Assembly: GCA_020638835.1 (NCBI GenBank)
Contig: JACKHV010000002.1
Span: 310,001 to 374,000 of the forward strand
Direction of reading: 5' to 3'
DNA length: 64,000 nt
Origin: Planctomycetota bacterium
GTDB taxonomy: Bacteria > Planctomycetota > UBA1135 > GCA-002686595
Positions 45,487 to 54,060 of the stretch are shown here, piece after piece. The notes under the pieces are model-generated. The model was not told the DNA's origin. It ran no database searches and saw only the letters and a list, made by a program, of their open reading frames with translations. Each line of letters opens with the position of its first letter. Position 1 is the stretch's first letter. The position numbers were made by a program, and so were the translations under genes.

Positions 45487-46416
45487 CTAGCGGCCGGGCA
45501 GTCCTTCGATCGGGGTCCCATCGGGCCGCGCGACGCGGCGCCCGTTCTCGTACTCGCCGCTCTGTTCCTCGTCGAGGCTTCCGTCTTCCCTGTGCACGAC
45601 GAAGGTGCCGTGCTTCTTACCGGCCAGGTAGCTGCCGCTGGTCTGCGGCGTGCCGTCCGCGAAGTAGGTGCGGAACTCCCCTTCCTGGACGCCGTCCTGG
45701 AAGTGCGCGACCGCGGCAACCTGTCCGTTCTCGTGGTAGTAGCGCGCGATGCCTTCCGGCATGCCCGCCGCGAAGTCCGCCTCGAAGCGCAGCGTTCCGT
45801 CTTCGAAGTACTCGCGCCACGGACCGACCTGCAGCCCGTCCTCGAAGCGCCCGGTGGACTGGAGCTGACCGTTCTCGAAGTAGGAGGACGACGCGCCCAC
45901 CTGCTTGCCGCCCGCGAAGGTGCCGCGCACCTTCAGCTGGTCGTTGGGCCAGCGCTCGACGACTTCCCCCTCGAGCTGACCGGCGACGGCGTGTTCGAGC
46001 CGCAGCAAGATGCCGTCCTCGGACCAGTGCCGCGCCGCGCCCTGGATCAGGCCCTGCTCGTACTCGATCTCGAGCTCGAGCTGTCCGTTCGGGTACCAGC
46101 GCTCCTGGAGCCCGTGCAGCTCGCCAGTCGTGAAGTGCTCGACCGACTCGTCGCTGCCGTCCGGGTGCCAGGAGTGCCACGTGCCGATCGGACGACCGTG
46201 CTCGAAGATCCCGGTGCGCGCGAGTTGGCCGTTCGGGTGCCACCACTTCCACTCGCCTTCTTCGAGCCCGAAGTCGCGGCGGCCTTCCACGGACTTGACG
46301 CCCTGCGCCTCGTCGTGCCACTCGAGCACGAGCTGCTCTTCGGGCGCCTCGGCGGAGTCGCCGCAGGACGCGCCGCCGAGGAGCAGCAGGCAGGTGAGGA
46401 AGGCGGCGGACTTCAT
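45487..46416 (-). CDS. MORN-repeat (YwqK-type) lipoprotein
   Basis: The product has 309 residues with a lipoprotein-type signal ending at GGASC (Cys 18). From about residue 45 on it is built of roughly ten 23-residue MORN_2/YwqK repeats of the form W-x-x-x-G-x-L-x-x-x-G-x-x-x-x-G-x-x (for example WWHPNGQLARTGIFEHG and RYYHENGQVAAVAHFQDG). The beta-hairpin ladder is exported and membrane-anchored. YwqK was described as an antitoxin-like protein in Bacillus, but single extracellular copies like this one are widespread and no toxin gene is next to it. Function unknown. Confidence 0.85.
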   Translation of the reverse strand: MKSAAFLTCLLLLGGASCGDSAEAPEEQLVLEWHDEAQGVKSVEGRRDFGLEEGEWKWWHPNGQLARTGIFEHGRPIGTWHSWHPDGSDESVEHFTTGELHGLQERWYPNGQLELEIEYEQGLIQGAARHWSEDGILLRLEHAVAGQLEGEVVERWPNDQLKVRGTFAGGKQVGASSSYFENGQLQSTGRFEDGLQVGPWREYFEDGTLRFEADFAAGMPEGIARYYHENGQVAAVAHFQDGVQEGEFRTYFADGTPQTSGSYLAGKKHGTFVVHREDGSLDEEQSGEYENGRRVARPDGTPIEGLPGR

Positions 46417-46512
46417 GGCCGAACAGGATCGTGCCCGCGCCGCCGCGCGGCAAGCCCGGAAGGGCAGGAATGCCGCGGACGAGCCGATCGGATCGCCCGC
46501 GGCCGGTCGCCG

Positions 46513-47436
46513 TCAGTTGCAGGCTTCGTTCGGGAGTCCGGGCGTTCCGGTGTCCGTTCCCCCGCCGATCCAGGGCAGCTGGGAGTGGCACCAGTTGGCC
46601 GGGTCGTCGTTCGCGGTCACGTCGTAGGCGGACGGGTCGAGCGAGATCGAGCGCCCCGCGGTGTCGGGCCAGAGCACGCCGTCGTCGTAGTCGACGCGGT
46701 CCACCACCACGCCGTCGGGCGTCGAGAGGATGATCTCGTCCGAGCTGTTCGTGAGCGTGAAGCTCGACCACTCGCCGAGCACCGGGACCCCGCCGTTCGT
46801 CGCCGGGTCGGCGTCGCCGCCGACGACGATCGACTCGCCGGGTCCGCAGCGCAGCACCTCGGTTCCGCCCCCCAGGATCGACGCGTTGCTGCCGTCGTCG
46901 GACAGCACCCAGCCCTCGAGGTTGAGGCGCCACGGCTGGAGGTTCGTGATCTCGACCCACTCGCCGTGGCTGTCGGAGACGTCGGTCGGGTCCTTCATGA
47001 ACTCCGTGATCACGGCCGGCGGGCCGTCGTAGTTCGCGGCCAGCACGCGCGCCAGCGGCATCGCGCGGCTGACGGCGCGCCCCTGGTCGGCCCCTCCGGG
47101 GCGCCAGAGCTGGACCTCGAGGCCCTCGGCCGGCGGCAGGCTGAAGTGGACCTGCCCCGCGCCGTCGGCGTCGAGCCAGCGCTGCGAGACCGGCCGCAGG
47201 ACCCGCTCGGCGAGGTCCCAGGGGGCCGCGGAGTCGTCCGGGGACCCGAGCACGAGCAGCAGGCGGCCGCCGGGGTCGGCCCCGCAGCCGAGGAAGCACT
47301 CCCGACCGGCGGCGTCCTGGCGTGGCAGACGGGCGAGCAGCACGGGGCTCGCAGGCTCGGGCGCGGGAGCCGCCGCACGGCCCGCGGGCGCGGTGAACGA
47401 GGGAATCAGCGAGAGGCAGAGAGCGGTGAGGATCAT
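46513..47436 (-). CDS. Secreted lamin-tail-domain (LTD) protein
   Basis: The product has 307 residues from the ATG at 47436, with a signal peptide (1-22). Residues about 30-135 form a beta-rich domain with GRLLLVLGSPDD and WLDADGAGQVHF, which resembles the shared C-terminal module style of other secreted proteins in this window. From about 141 there is a lamin tail domain: VITEFMKDP, HGEWVEITNL, LEGWVLSDDG, VVVDRVDYDDG. LTDs often occur on secreted nucleases and surface proteins and bind partners, but no catalytic domain is attached. It ends with DTGTPGLPNEACN. Confidence 0.82.
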   Translation of the reverse strand: MILTALCLSLIPSFTAPAGRAAAPAPEPASPVLLARLPRQDAAGRECFLGCGADPGGRLLLVLGSPDDSAAPWDLAERVLRPVSQRWLDADGAGQVHFSLPPAEGLEVQLWRPGGADQGRAVSRAMPLARVLAANYDGPPAVITEFMKDPTDVSDSHGEWVEITNLQPWRLNLEGWVLSDDGSNASILGGGTEVLRCGPGESIVVGGDADPATNGGVPVLGEWSSFTLTNSSDEIILSTPDGVVVDRVDYDDGVLWPDTAGRSISLDPSAYDVTANDDPANWCHSQLPWIGGGTDTGTPGLPNEACN

Positions 47437-47862
47437 CGCGAGAGAGGTCTCCAAGGGGGTTGCGTGCCCCCGCGCCGCGGCCCGGGGGACCGGAGCGGGT
47501 TCGCGCCGGTACCGGGGAGACCGCCCCGCCGCGGAGCGGTTCGCGAGCTTCCGCTCGATTTCCGTGACAGTTTCCCGGCTCGCGGAGCCGGGCGATTCCG
47601 GCCTCCGGTCCACATTCCGGACCTCGTAGGGACCCCTGGAGGCCTCCCGCGCGTCCGAACCGGAAAGGACTTCCTGGTGCCCGGAATCGCCCCGAACGGC
47701 GGGCGGTTTCGGGGCACCTGCATCCTGCCTCACCGCGCTTGACGCCCCCTGGAATTCGGGTGAGGATTGGTACAACCCCCCCGGCCCTCGGATCGCCGTT
47801 CCACCCGCGCCAGTCGGCCTGGAACGCTCCGCTGCGACACCTTGATCGAACGCTGTCCGAAC
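47437..47862. other. Divergent intergenic region upstream of the multiheme cytochrome
   Basis: These 426 bp separate the LTD gene (minus) from the cytochrome gene (plus). I see no credible ORF; open frames are shadows of high GC. It probably holds both promoters. The best sigma-70-like candidate is TTGACG at 47739-47744, with a weak GAGGAT 17 bp further (47762-47767), about 95 bp before the cytochrome start. Several GC-rich inverted repeats occur near 47470-47530 (for example CGGTACCG at 47502-47509 in a C/G-rich stretch). Confidence 0.4.
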
Positions 47863-49944
47863 ATGCAATCGACCCCCCGCCCCTTCCGTCTGCGCCGCCT
47901 CCTCGCCAGCGCTGTCGTCCTGACCGGCATCGGCACCGCCGCCACTGCGCTCGGCACCAGCGGGATGCTCCCGCTCGGCACGACCATCCAGGACTTCTTC
48001 ATGAACGGCACGCAGCCGAACGAGCTGAACGTGGAGATCTACGACTCCAGCTCCTGCTCGGCGTGCCACGGCTTCTACGACCCGACGATGGAGCCCTACG
48101 AGCCGTGGACGGCCAGCCTGATGGGACAGGCGGGGCGTGATCCGGTGTTCTACGCCTGCCTCGACGTCGCGAACCAGGACGTCACCGACTCCGGCGACCT
48201 CTGCCTGCGCTGCCACGCCCCGGGTGCCTGGCTCGCCGGCCGCAGCACTCCGACCGACGGCTCGGCGCTCTCCGAGCTGACCAACGACTTCGACGGAGTG
48301 ACCTGCCACTTCTGTCACCGCATGGTCGACCCGGTCGCGGACCCGCTCAACAACCCGCTCGACGACACCGCGATCCTCGCCGGTCTGACGACGCCCTCGC
48401 CGACGAACCCGCACACCGGTCAGTTCGTCATCGACCCCGACGACAACCGCCGCGGTCCGTTCGACCTCGGCCCGGGCTTCTTCTTCCACAACTGGCGCCA
48501 GTCCCCCTTCCACCGGGAATCGCTGATGTGCGCCAGCTGCCACGACGTGTCGAACCCGGCCTTCGACCGCCAGCTCGACGGCACCTACGTGCTGAACGCG
48601 ACGAACACGCCGCACCCGACGCAGCAGAAGGAAGACGCCTTCCCCGTCGAGCGCACCTTCAGCGAGTGGAACAACTCGCAGTACGCCGTGCGCGACTTCG
48701 AGACGAACGGACGTTTCGGCGGCAACGAGACGGCGGTCTCCTCCTGTCAGGACTGCCACATGCCGAAGACCTCCGGCGTCGCCGCCGGCTTCGGCAACCC
48801 GCAGTTCCGCGACGACCTCCCGCAGCACTTCTTCAACGGCGGCAACACCTGGGTCTTGAAGGCCGTGCGCTCGCTGTACTCCGACGGTGAGACGAACCTC
48901 TCGGCGCAGAGCGTCGACGACTCGATCGCCCGTGCGAAGAACATGCTGCGCAACGCCGCCACGCTCGAGTCGTGGCAGGACGGTTCCGAGCTGATGGTGC
49001 GCGTCACGAACGAGACGGGGCACAAGCTGCCGACGGGTTACCCCGAAGGCCGCCGCATGTGGCTGAACGTGCGCTTCTACGGCGCGGGCGACGTGCTCGT
49101 CGCCGAACACGGTCACTACGACGACGCCACCGCCGACCTCACCACCGGTGACACGGTGGTGTTCGAGGCGCAGCTCGGACTGGACGACTACATGGCCGCT
49201 CAGACGGGCCTGCAGGCCGGCGAGAGCTTCCACTTCGTCCTGAACAACACCTACCTCAAGGACAACCGCATCCCGCCGCGCGGCTACGAGATCGCGGCCT
49301 TCGAAGCGGCGGGCGCCGGCGCCGTCGACATCGCCTACGACCAGTCACAGTTCTGGCACGACGCGACCTTCCAGATCCCCGGCAACGCGGCGCGCGCGGA
49401 AGTGCGCCTGCTGTACCAGACGACCTCGAAGGAATACATCGAGTTCCTCCAGCAGCACAACGACCCGACGACGAACCGCGGCCAGATCGCCTACGACCAG
49501 TGGGTTCTGCACGGCAAGAGCGCTCCGGTCGTGATGGGGCGCTCGTGGACCGAGTTCAACAACCAGAAGTATCCCGAGCCGATCGAGTACGGCCTCGCGA
49601 AGGAACTCACGGCCGGCGGCTATCCGCGCCTCTACGCCGCGGGCAAACCGCGCCTCGCGACGAACCAGTTCCGACTCAAGATCGAGAACGCCAAGCCGAA
49701 CCGTCCCTGCGCGATCATCTGGAGCAACGCCCCCGACAACGCTTTCCAGCACGGCGGCATGCGCCTCGTCGCGACGCCCTTCAACCGCCTCCCGGTGTTC
49801 AACCTGGGCGGCTTCGGCGAGAGCACCGTGGCGATCCCGATCGACGGCTCGATGGTCGGAACGCAGCGCGCCTACCAGGCGTGGTTCCGGGACAGCGGCC
49901 AGATCGGCATGACGAACGGCCTGCTCGTCACCTTCTGCGACTGA
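47863..49944 (+). CDS. Secreted pentaheme c-type cytochrome
   Basis: The product has 693 residues from the ATG at 47863, with a signal peptide of about 30 residues. Five CxxCH heme sites are seen: CSACH (65), CLRCH (114), CHFCH (148), CASCH (223) and CQDCH (295). The next 100 residues are followed by a domain with the ETGHKLPTGYPEGRRMWLNV element typical of multiheme cytochrome families. The end, YQAWFRDSG...LLVTFCD, is a degenerate copy of the C-terminal module of neighbouring secreted proteins. It may accept electrons from the PQQ-type dehydrogenases encoded nearby (50182, 55872), but this is inferred from position only. Confidence 0.87.
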   Translation: MQSTPRPFRLRRLLASAVVLTGIGTAATALGTSGMLPLGTTIQDFFMNGTQPNELNVEIYDSSSCSACHGFYDPTMEPYEPWTASLMGQAGRDPVFYACLDVANQDVTDSGDLCLRCHAPGAWLAGRSTPTDGSALSELTNDFDGVTCHFCHRMVDPVADPLNNPLDDTAILAGLTTPSPTNPHTGQFVIDPDDNRRGPFDLGPGFFFHNWRQSPFHRESLMCASCHDVSNPAFDRQLDGTYVLNATNTPHPTQQKEDAFPVERTFSEWNNSQYAVRDFETNGRFGGNETAVSSCQDCHMPKTSGVAAGFGNPQFRDDLPQHFFNGGNTWVLKAVRSLYSDGETNLSAQSVDDSIARAKNMLRNAATLESWQDGSELMVRVTNETGHKLPTGYPEGRRMWLNVRFYGAGDVLVAEHGHYDDATADLTTGDTVVFEAQLGLDDYMAAQTGLQAGESFHFVLNNTYLKDNRIPPRGYEIAAFEAAGAGAVDIAYDQSQFWHDATFQIPGNAARAEVRLLYQTTSKEYIEFLQQHNDPTTNRGQIAYDQWVLHGKSAPVVMGRSWTEFNNQKYPEPIEYGLAKELTAGGYPRLYAAGKPRLATNQFRLKIENAKPNRPCAIIWSNAPDNAFQHGGMRLVATPFNRLPVFNLGGFGESTVAIPIDGSMVGTQRAYQAWFRDSGQIGMTNGLLVTFCD

Positions 49945-49966
49945 GCACGGTGAACTAGAACCAGGG

Positions 49967-49994
49967 GGCGGAGCAGCGATCGTGCTGCTCCGCC
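49967..49994 (+). terminator. Hairpin after the multiheme cytochrome gene
   Basis: An 11-bp perfect stem (49967-49977 with 49984-49994) closes a 6-nt loop GATCGT, 23 bp after the stop. No T-tract follows. Confidence 0.55.
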
Positions 49995-50181
49995 TCGATG
50001 CACGGCGAGGCCCGCGCGGCCGAGCTCGACAACCAGACCGATCGTGACGTCGCGCTCCTCGCGGGGGCCGGTGCGGCGTCGAGCCGTATTCTCAGCCGTT
50101 CTTCGCGTCCCCGGGCGCCTGGCCGCTGGGTAGTGCAAGCGAGCCCCCCCCGACTCCTCAGATTCCCCAACCTCCAAGGCC

Positions 50182-51732
50182 ATGATCCGCAAGACACTCG
50201 CCCTCGGACTGACTGCCCTGTTCTGCTCGAACGCCCTCGCGCCCGAGGCCGCCGCGCAGCTCGAGAGCATCCAGGTCGCCACGGGCCTCTCCTCGCCCGT
50301 CGGCGTCTACTCGGTGCCGAACGACCCGCTGAACCGTCTGTTCGTCACCCAACAGGGCGGCCGCATCCGGATCGTCCAGGGCGGAACCGTGCTCGGCACG
50401 GACTTCCTCAACATCGACCCGCTGACCAACGGCGGCGGTGAAGCCGGCCTGCTCGGGATGGCCTTCCACCCCGACTACGACACGAACGGCAAGTTCTACG
50501 TCAGCTACACCAACCTGTCGGGCAACTCGATGCTGGTGCAGTACACCGTCTCCACGACCGACCCGAACGTCGCGAACGCCGGCTCGGCGGTGACGATCTA
50601 CGGACCGGTGACGCAGCCGTTCTCGAACCACAACGGCGGCTGCATCCAGTTCGGCCCCGACGGCATGCTGTACTACGGTCTCGGCGACGGCGGCTCCGGC
50701 GGCGACCCGGGCAACCGCGCGCAGAACATCAGCAACCAGCTCGGCAAGATGCTGCGCTTCGACGTCGACATCGCGGCGCCGTACATCCCCGCCTCGAACC
50801 CCTTCGTCGGCGTCACCGGCCTCGACGAGATCTGGGCCTACGGCCTGCGCAATCCGTGGCGCTTCTCCTTCGACCGCCTCACCGGCGACATGTGGATCGG
50901 TGACGTCGGGCAGAACGCTTGGGAAGAGATCGACTTCCAACCCGCGTCCAGCACCGGTGGTGAGAACTACGGCTGGAAGATCCTGGAAGGCACGCACTGC
51001 TACAGCCCGAGCTCGGGCTGCAGCTCCGCGGGCACGGTGCTCCCGGTCCACGAGTACGGACACGGTGCCAACTGCTCGATCACGGGCGGCTTCGTCGCGC
51101 GCGGTCCCCTGCTCCCCAACTACCAGGGCCGCTACTTCTTCGCCGACTACTGCGCCAGCCAGCTGCGCTCGATCGACCCCGGCGCCCCGGCGATCTCGAC
51201 GAACCACGCCAGCGACGTCAGCATCAGCGGCGCGATCACTTCTTTCGGTGAGGACGCCAACGGCGACCTCCTCGTCGTGACCAGCGCGGGCCGCGTGTAC
51301 CGCATCCAGGAAGAGTGCAGCGCGTCGATCTCGACCTACTGCACCACCTCGCCGAACTCGGCGGGCTCTGGCGCGCTGATCAGCTCGACCGGTTCGGGCA
51401 GCATCACCGACAACAACTTCGGCATCGCGGCCGCCGGCCTCCCGCCGAACCTTCCGGGCATCTTCTTCTACGGTGACGCGCAGACCGCCTCCCCCTTCGG
51501 TCAGGGGACGCTCTGCGTCTCCGGTTCGAACGGCGTGATCCGCATCAAGCCCGCGCTCACCTCGAGCTTCCTCGGAACGGCGAACCGCGTGCTCGACTTC
51601 ACGCAGCCGCCCTTCGACGCCGGGGTCGGCATGATCACCCCGGGCTCGACCTGGAACTTCCAGTACTGGTACCGCGACCCGGGCTTCGGCTTCAACCTGT
51701 CGAACGCCCTCGAGGTCACCTTCTGCCCGTGA
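50182..51732 (+). CDS. Secreted PQQ-type sugar dehydrogenase with C-terminal module B
   Basis: The product has 516 residues with a signal peptide ending near AAAQ. Residues about 28-378 are a six-bladed glucose/sorbosone dehydrogenase propeller: EAGLLGMAFHPDY, HNGGCIQFGPDGMLYYGLGDGG, YGLRNPWRFSFDRLTGDMWIGDVGQ and FFADYC. Family members bind PQQ and oxidise sugars in the periplasm or outside. Residues 379-516 are a separate module (CSAS..., NSAGSGALI, FFYGDAQ, FGQGTLCV, WYRDPGFGFNLS, FCP) also present on the protein at 55872. It follows the cytochrome gene by 237 bp. Confidence 0.9.
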   Translation: MIRKTLALGLTALFCSNALAPEAAAQLESIQVATGLSSPVGVYSVPNDPLNRLFVTQQGGRIRIVQGGTVLGTDFLNIDPLTNGGGEAGLLGMAFHPDYDTNGKFYVSYTNLSGNSMLVQYTVSTTDPNVANAGSAVTIYGPVTQPFSNHNGGCIQFGPDGMLYYGLGDGGSGGDPGNRAQNISNQLGKMLRFDVDIAAPYIPASNPFVGVTGLDEIWAYGLRNPWRFSFDRLTGDMWIGDVGQNAWEEIDFQPASSTGGENYGWKILEGTHCYSPSSGCSSAGTVLPVHEYGHGANCSITGGFVARGPLLPNYQGRYFFADYCASQLRSIDPGAPAISTNHASDVSISGAITSFGEDANGDLLVVTSAGRVYRIQEECSASISTYCTTSPNSAGSGALISSTGSGSITDNNFGIAAAGLPPNLPGIFFYGDAQTASPFGQGTLCVSGSNGVIRIKPALTSSFLGTANRVLDFTQPPFDAGVGMITPGSTWNFQYWYRDPGFGFNLSNALEVTFCP

Positions 51733-51769
51733 TCCCAGGCGCGGCCGACCAGCGGTCGGCATGAGTTCG

Positions 51770-51815
51770 GCGCGCCCCTCGTCCTTCGCGGACGGGGGGC
51801 GCGCTCTTTCGTTCT
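51770..51815 (+). terminator. Intrinsic terminator after the sugar dehydrogenase gene
   Basis: A 15-bp GC-rich stem (51770-51784 with 51790-51804, one G-T pair) closes a 5-nt loop TTCGC and is followed by TCTTTCGTTCTT. It lies 37 bp after the stop and before the convergent hydrolase gene. Confidence 0.75.
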
Positions 51816-51846
51816 TCCTGCGTGCTTCGGTCGTCGGCTCGGCGCC

Positions 51847-52818
51847 CTAAGCCATGTGCTTCTCGAAGAAGGACAGCACCTTCTCGGGGTGGCGCCCGAA
51901 GTGGTTGTATCCGTCTCGGAAGCGCTTGGTCGTGCCCTCGATCCAGAACAGTTCCTTGTCGGAGCTGCCGAGCAAGTCGAACGTCTTCTGTCCGTCCTCG
52001 GGGTTCCGCGTCCACTCGTCGTCCTTCACCTGGACCATCAGGACCGGCATCGTGATCTTCGACGCCCAGAGCTGCGGAGTCATCTCGGCCGCGACGAAGC
52101 CGCCCATCTTGAGCAGCTCCAGGTCGATGAGTTCTTGATACTGCTGGACTCCCTGCAGCTCCGAGAAGGCGTCGAAGATCGCGCTCATCGAGACAACCAT
52201 CGGGCTGCACATTCCGAGCACGTTCTCGAAGAGCTCGGGATGCCTGGCGATCGCTTCGTACTGGGAGTTTCCTCCCATGCACTGACTGTAGAGGCCGACC
52301 TTCATCTTCCCGAGCCGCGGGTGCGCGTCGACGTACTTCTTCACACCGACGCAGTCGCGCCACTCCCAGCGCCCGATGCCGCTGAGCCCGCCGTTCGCGG
52401 CACCGCTGTTCCCGTGGTTCCGGATGTCGTAGGCGAGGACGTTGTAGCCGGCGTCCGTCAGATGCTTCATCTGGAGCACGAAGTCGATCTCGACGGCATC
52501 GAACCCGCTCCACGGCGGACCGAAGTGTCCGGGGAATCCCGAGCGACACATCGGGAGCGCGTGGTTGAAGATGACGAGCTTGTCGCTCTCTCCCCCCTTG
52601 GCCGGGATGTACCAGCCTTCGAGCGACACGCCGTCGTCGGACTGGAAGTAGATGTCCGACCAGTCGGTCAAGCCGTGGTCGTCGGGCGTCTTGTGGATGA
52701 AGCTGCGGAGCGGCTTCACGATCTCGGCGAGACCTTTGACCTTGGCGTAGTCGGACTCGGAGATCTCTTCGAGTTGTTGGCGTGCTCGTTCCAGTCGTTC
52801 TCTCGGCATCCTGCTCAT
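51847..52818 (-). CDS. Alpha/beta hydrolase with a Cys-type nucleophile elbow
   Basis: The product has 323 residues from the ATG at 52818, with GGAGG 10 nt upstream; the open frame extends further but lacks a site. The fold is visible from LVIFNHALPM (81-90) and NVLAYDIRNHGNSG. The elbow reads YSQCMGG (177-183), giving Cys180 at the nucleophile position with Ser178 two before it, unlike the common GxSxG but like dienelactone-hydrolase type Cys enzymes. Candidate Asp is in VKDDEW and His in NHFGRHPEKV. There is no signal peptide. It is divergent from the AraC regulator that probably controls it. Confidence 0.8.
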   Translation of the reverse strand: MSRMPRERLERARQQLEEISESDYAKVKGLAEIVKPLRSFIHKTPDDHGLTDWSDIYFQSDDGVSLEGWYIPAKGGESDKLVIFNHALPMCRSGFPGHFGPPWSGFDAVEIDFVLQMKHLTDAGYNVLAYDIRNHGNSGAANGGLSGIGRWEWRDCVGVKKYVDAHPRLGKMKVGLYSQCMGGNSQYEAIARHPELFENVLGMCSPMVVSMSAIFDAFSELQGVQQYQELIDLELLKMGGFVAAEMTPQLWASKITMPVLMVQVKDDEWTRNPEDGQKTFDLLGSSDKELFWIEGTTKRFRDGYNHFGRHPEKVLSFFEKHMA

Positions 52819-52911
52819 GGCGGTGTGTCCTCCGTGTCGTGGATCGATCGCCGGGTCGAACTGCGAGCGAAGCTGCCGCACTCGACTCCGACTGCACCGA
52901 GGCTATGCCAT

Positions 52912-52927
52912 CCGGCCGAACGGCCGG
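52912..52927. promoter_or_regulatory. Inverted repeat in the hydrolase/AraC divergent region
   Basis: CCGGCCG-AA-CGGCCGG is a perfect 7-bp inverted repeat in the 190-bp region between the hydrolase and the AraC gene, about 80 bp before the regulator start. It could be an operator. AraC proteins usually bind direct repeats, so another regulator or a chance GC palindrome is also possible. Confidence 0.3.
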
Positions 52928-53008
52928 TATCCCGACGCTGCTCGATTCTTGCCCGATCCTCCACGGCCTCGCGCAATCGTGCAGAGTTCGCCGTAGGATG
53001 CCGCGCTC

Positions 53009-53923
53009 ATGACGACGAGTTCGATCGCGAAGCCGATGAAGGCCCTGGCCGAGCGGGTCGTCGCGCACGCCCCCGCCGGTGCGGAGTTCGCGACCTCGAT
53101 CCCAGGCTTGAGTCTCTCGCGTTTCGACGCGCCGACGCAACCGTCTGGCTACCTCCTCGAGCCGAGCGTCTGCGTGGTGCTGCAGGGCAGCAAGTGCGTT
53201 CTCGTCGGCGACGAGGAGCACACCTACGAGGCCGGGCAGTTCTTCGTCACGGCGATCGACTTGCCGTTGATCGCCAGGATCGAACGGGCGAGCCCGTCGG
53301 CGCCGTACGTGGGCCTGGTGCTGCGCATCGACAAGGCGCAGGTCGCGCGACTGGTACTCGAAGGTGAACTACCGGCTGCTCCCCGGCAGCGACCTCTAGG
53401 GGTCATCGAGCTCGGTGTGCTGTCGGTCCCGGTGTTCCGCGCGGCGGAACGACTCGTCGACCTGATCCTGTCCGAGCCCGAGAACGCCCGGATGCTCGGG
53501 CCACTGATCGAGCAGGAGCTGCTCTTCCGCCTGCTCTCGACCGAGTGCGGACCCAAGCTGCAAGAGCTCGCCGGCGGTCGAACTCGTCAGATCGCGCAGG
53601 CGATCGAGTGGATCAAACGCAACCTGACGAAGCGTTTGCGCGTCGACGAGATCTCCGCCCGAGCGGCGATGAGCGCGTCGAGTTTCCACCACCACTTCCG
53701 GTCCCTCACGGGCTCGAGCCCCGTGCAGTTCCAGAAGCGGCTCCGGCTGAACGAAGCGAGACGCTTGATGTTCGTCGAGCACTCCGACGCCGCGACCGCG
53801 GCGCTGGCGGTCGGGTACGAGAGCGCTTCGCAGTTCAGCCGTGAGTACAGTCGCTTGTTCGGCGCGCCTCCGATGCGCGACATGAAGCGCTTGAACGCGA
53901 TCGATCCTGCCCCGCCCTCGTAG
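53009..53923 (+). CDS. AraC-family transcriptional regulator
   Basis: The product has 304 residues. The N-terminal AraC_N-type domain (about 25-165) has YLLEPSVCVVLQGSKCVLVGDE, the cupin-like ligand pocket. The C-terminal region holds two helix-turn-helix motifs: RVDEISARAAMSASSFHHHF and AATAALAVGYESASQFSREYSRLFG. The gene is divergent from the alpha/beta hydrolase, the usual layout for regulator and target. GTAGGA lies 9-10 bp before the ATG. Confidence 0.93.
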   Translation: MTTSSIAKPMKALAERVVAHAPAGAEFATSIPGLSLSRFDAPTQPSGYLLEPSVCVVLQGSKCVLVGDEEHTYEAGQFFVTAIDLPLIARIERASPSAPYVGLVLRIDKAQVARLVLEGELPAAPRQRPLGVIELGVLSVPVFRAAERLVDLILSEPENARMLGPLIEQELLFRLLSTECGPKLQELAGGRTRQIAQAIEWIKRNLTKRLRVDEISARAAMSASSFHHHFRSLTGSSPVQFQKRLRLNEARRLMFVEHSDAATAALAVGYESASQFSREYSRLFGAPPMRDMKRLNAIDPAPPS

Positions 53924-54003
53924 CTCCGCGAGTTCCGGCCCGCGGTCTTCGCATCGTCGAAGCACACCCGAGCGGGCGCCGTGGCTCGTCGAGCCTACGA
54001 GAA

Positions 54004-54036
54004 GGCGGGCGCGCCCCGCGAAGGAACGCGCCCGCC
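54004..54036. terminator. Hairpin between convergent AraC and PPC-like genes
   Basis: A 10-bp perfect stem GGCGGGCGCG (54004-54013) pairs with 54027-54036 around a 13-nt loop. It can serve transcripts from both sides. Confidence 0.6.
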
Positions 54037-54060
54037 GAGTTCGGTCGCTCGAGGTCTCGC

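Noticed and set aside
45487..46416. The YwqK-type protein as one half of a toxin-antitoxin pair
   Set aside because: It is a lipoprotein and its neighbours are glyA and an LTD protein, neither a toxin.
43087..47742. A 1551-codon open frame on the plus strand across the HAD, CobW, glyA, MORN and LTD genes
   Set aside because: It runs antisense through five recognised genes and shows no motif. Such frames arise from codon bias.
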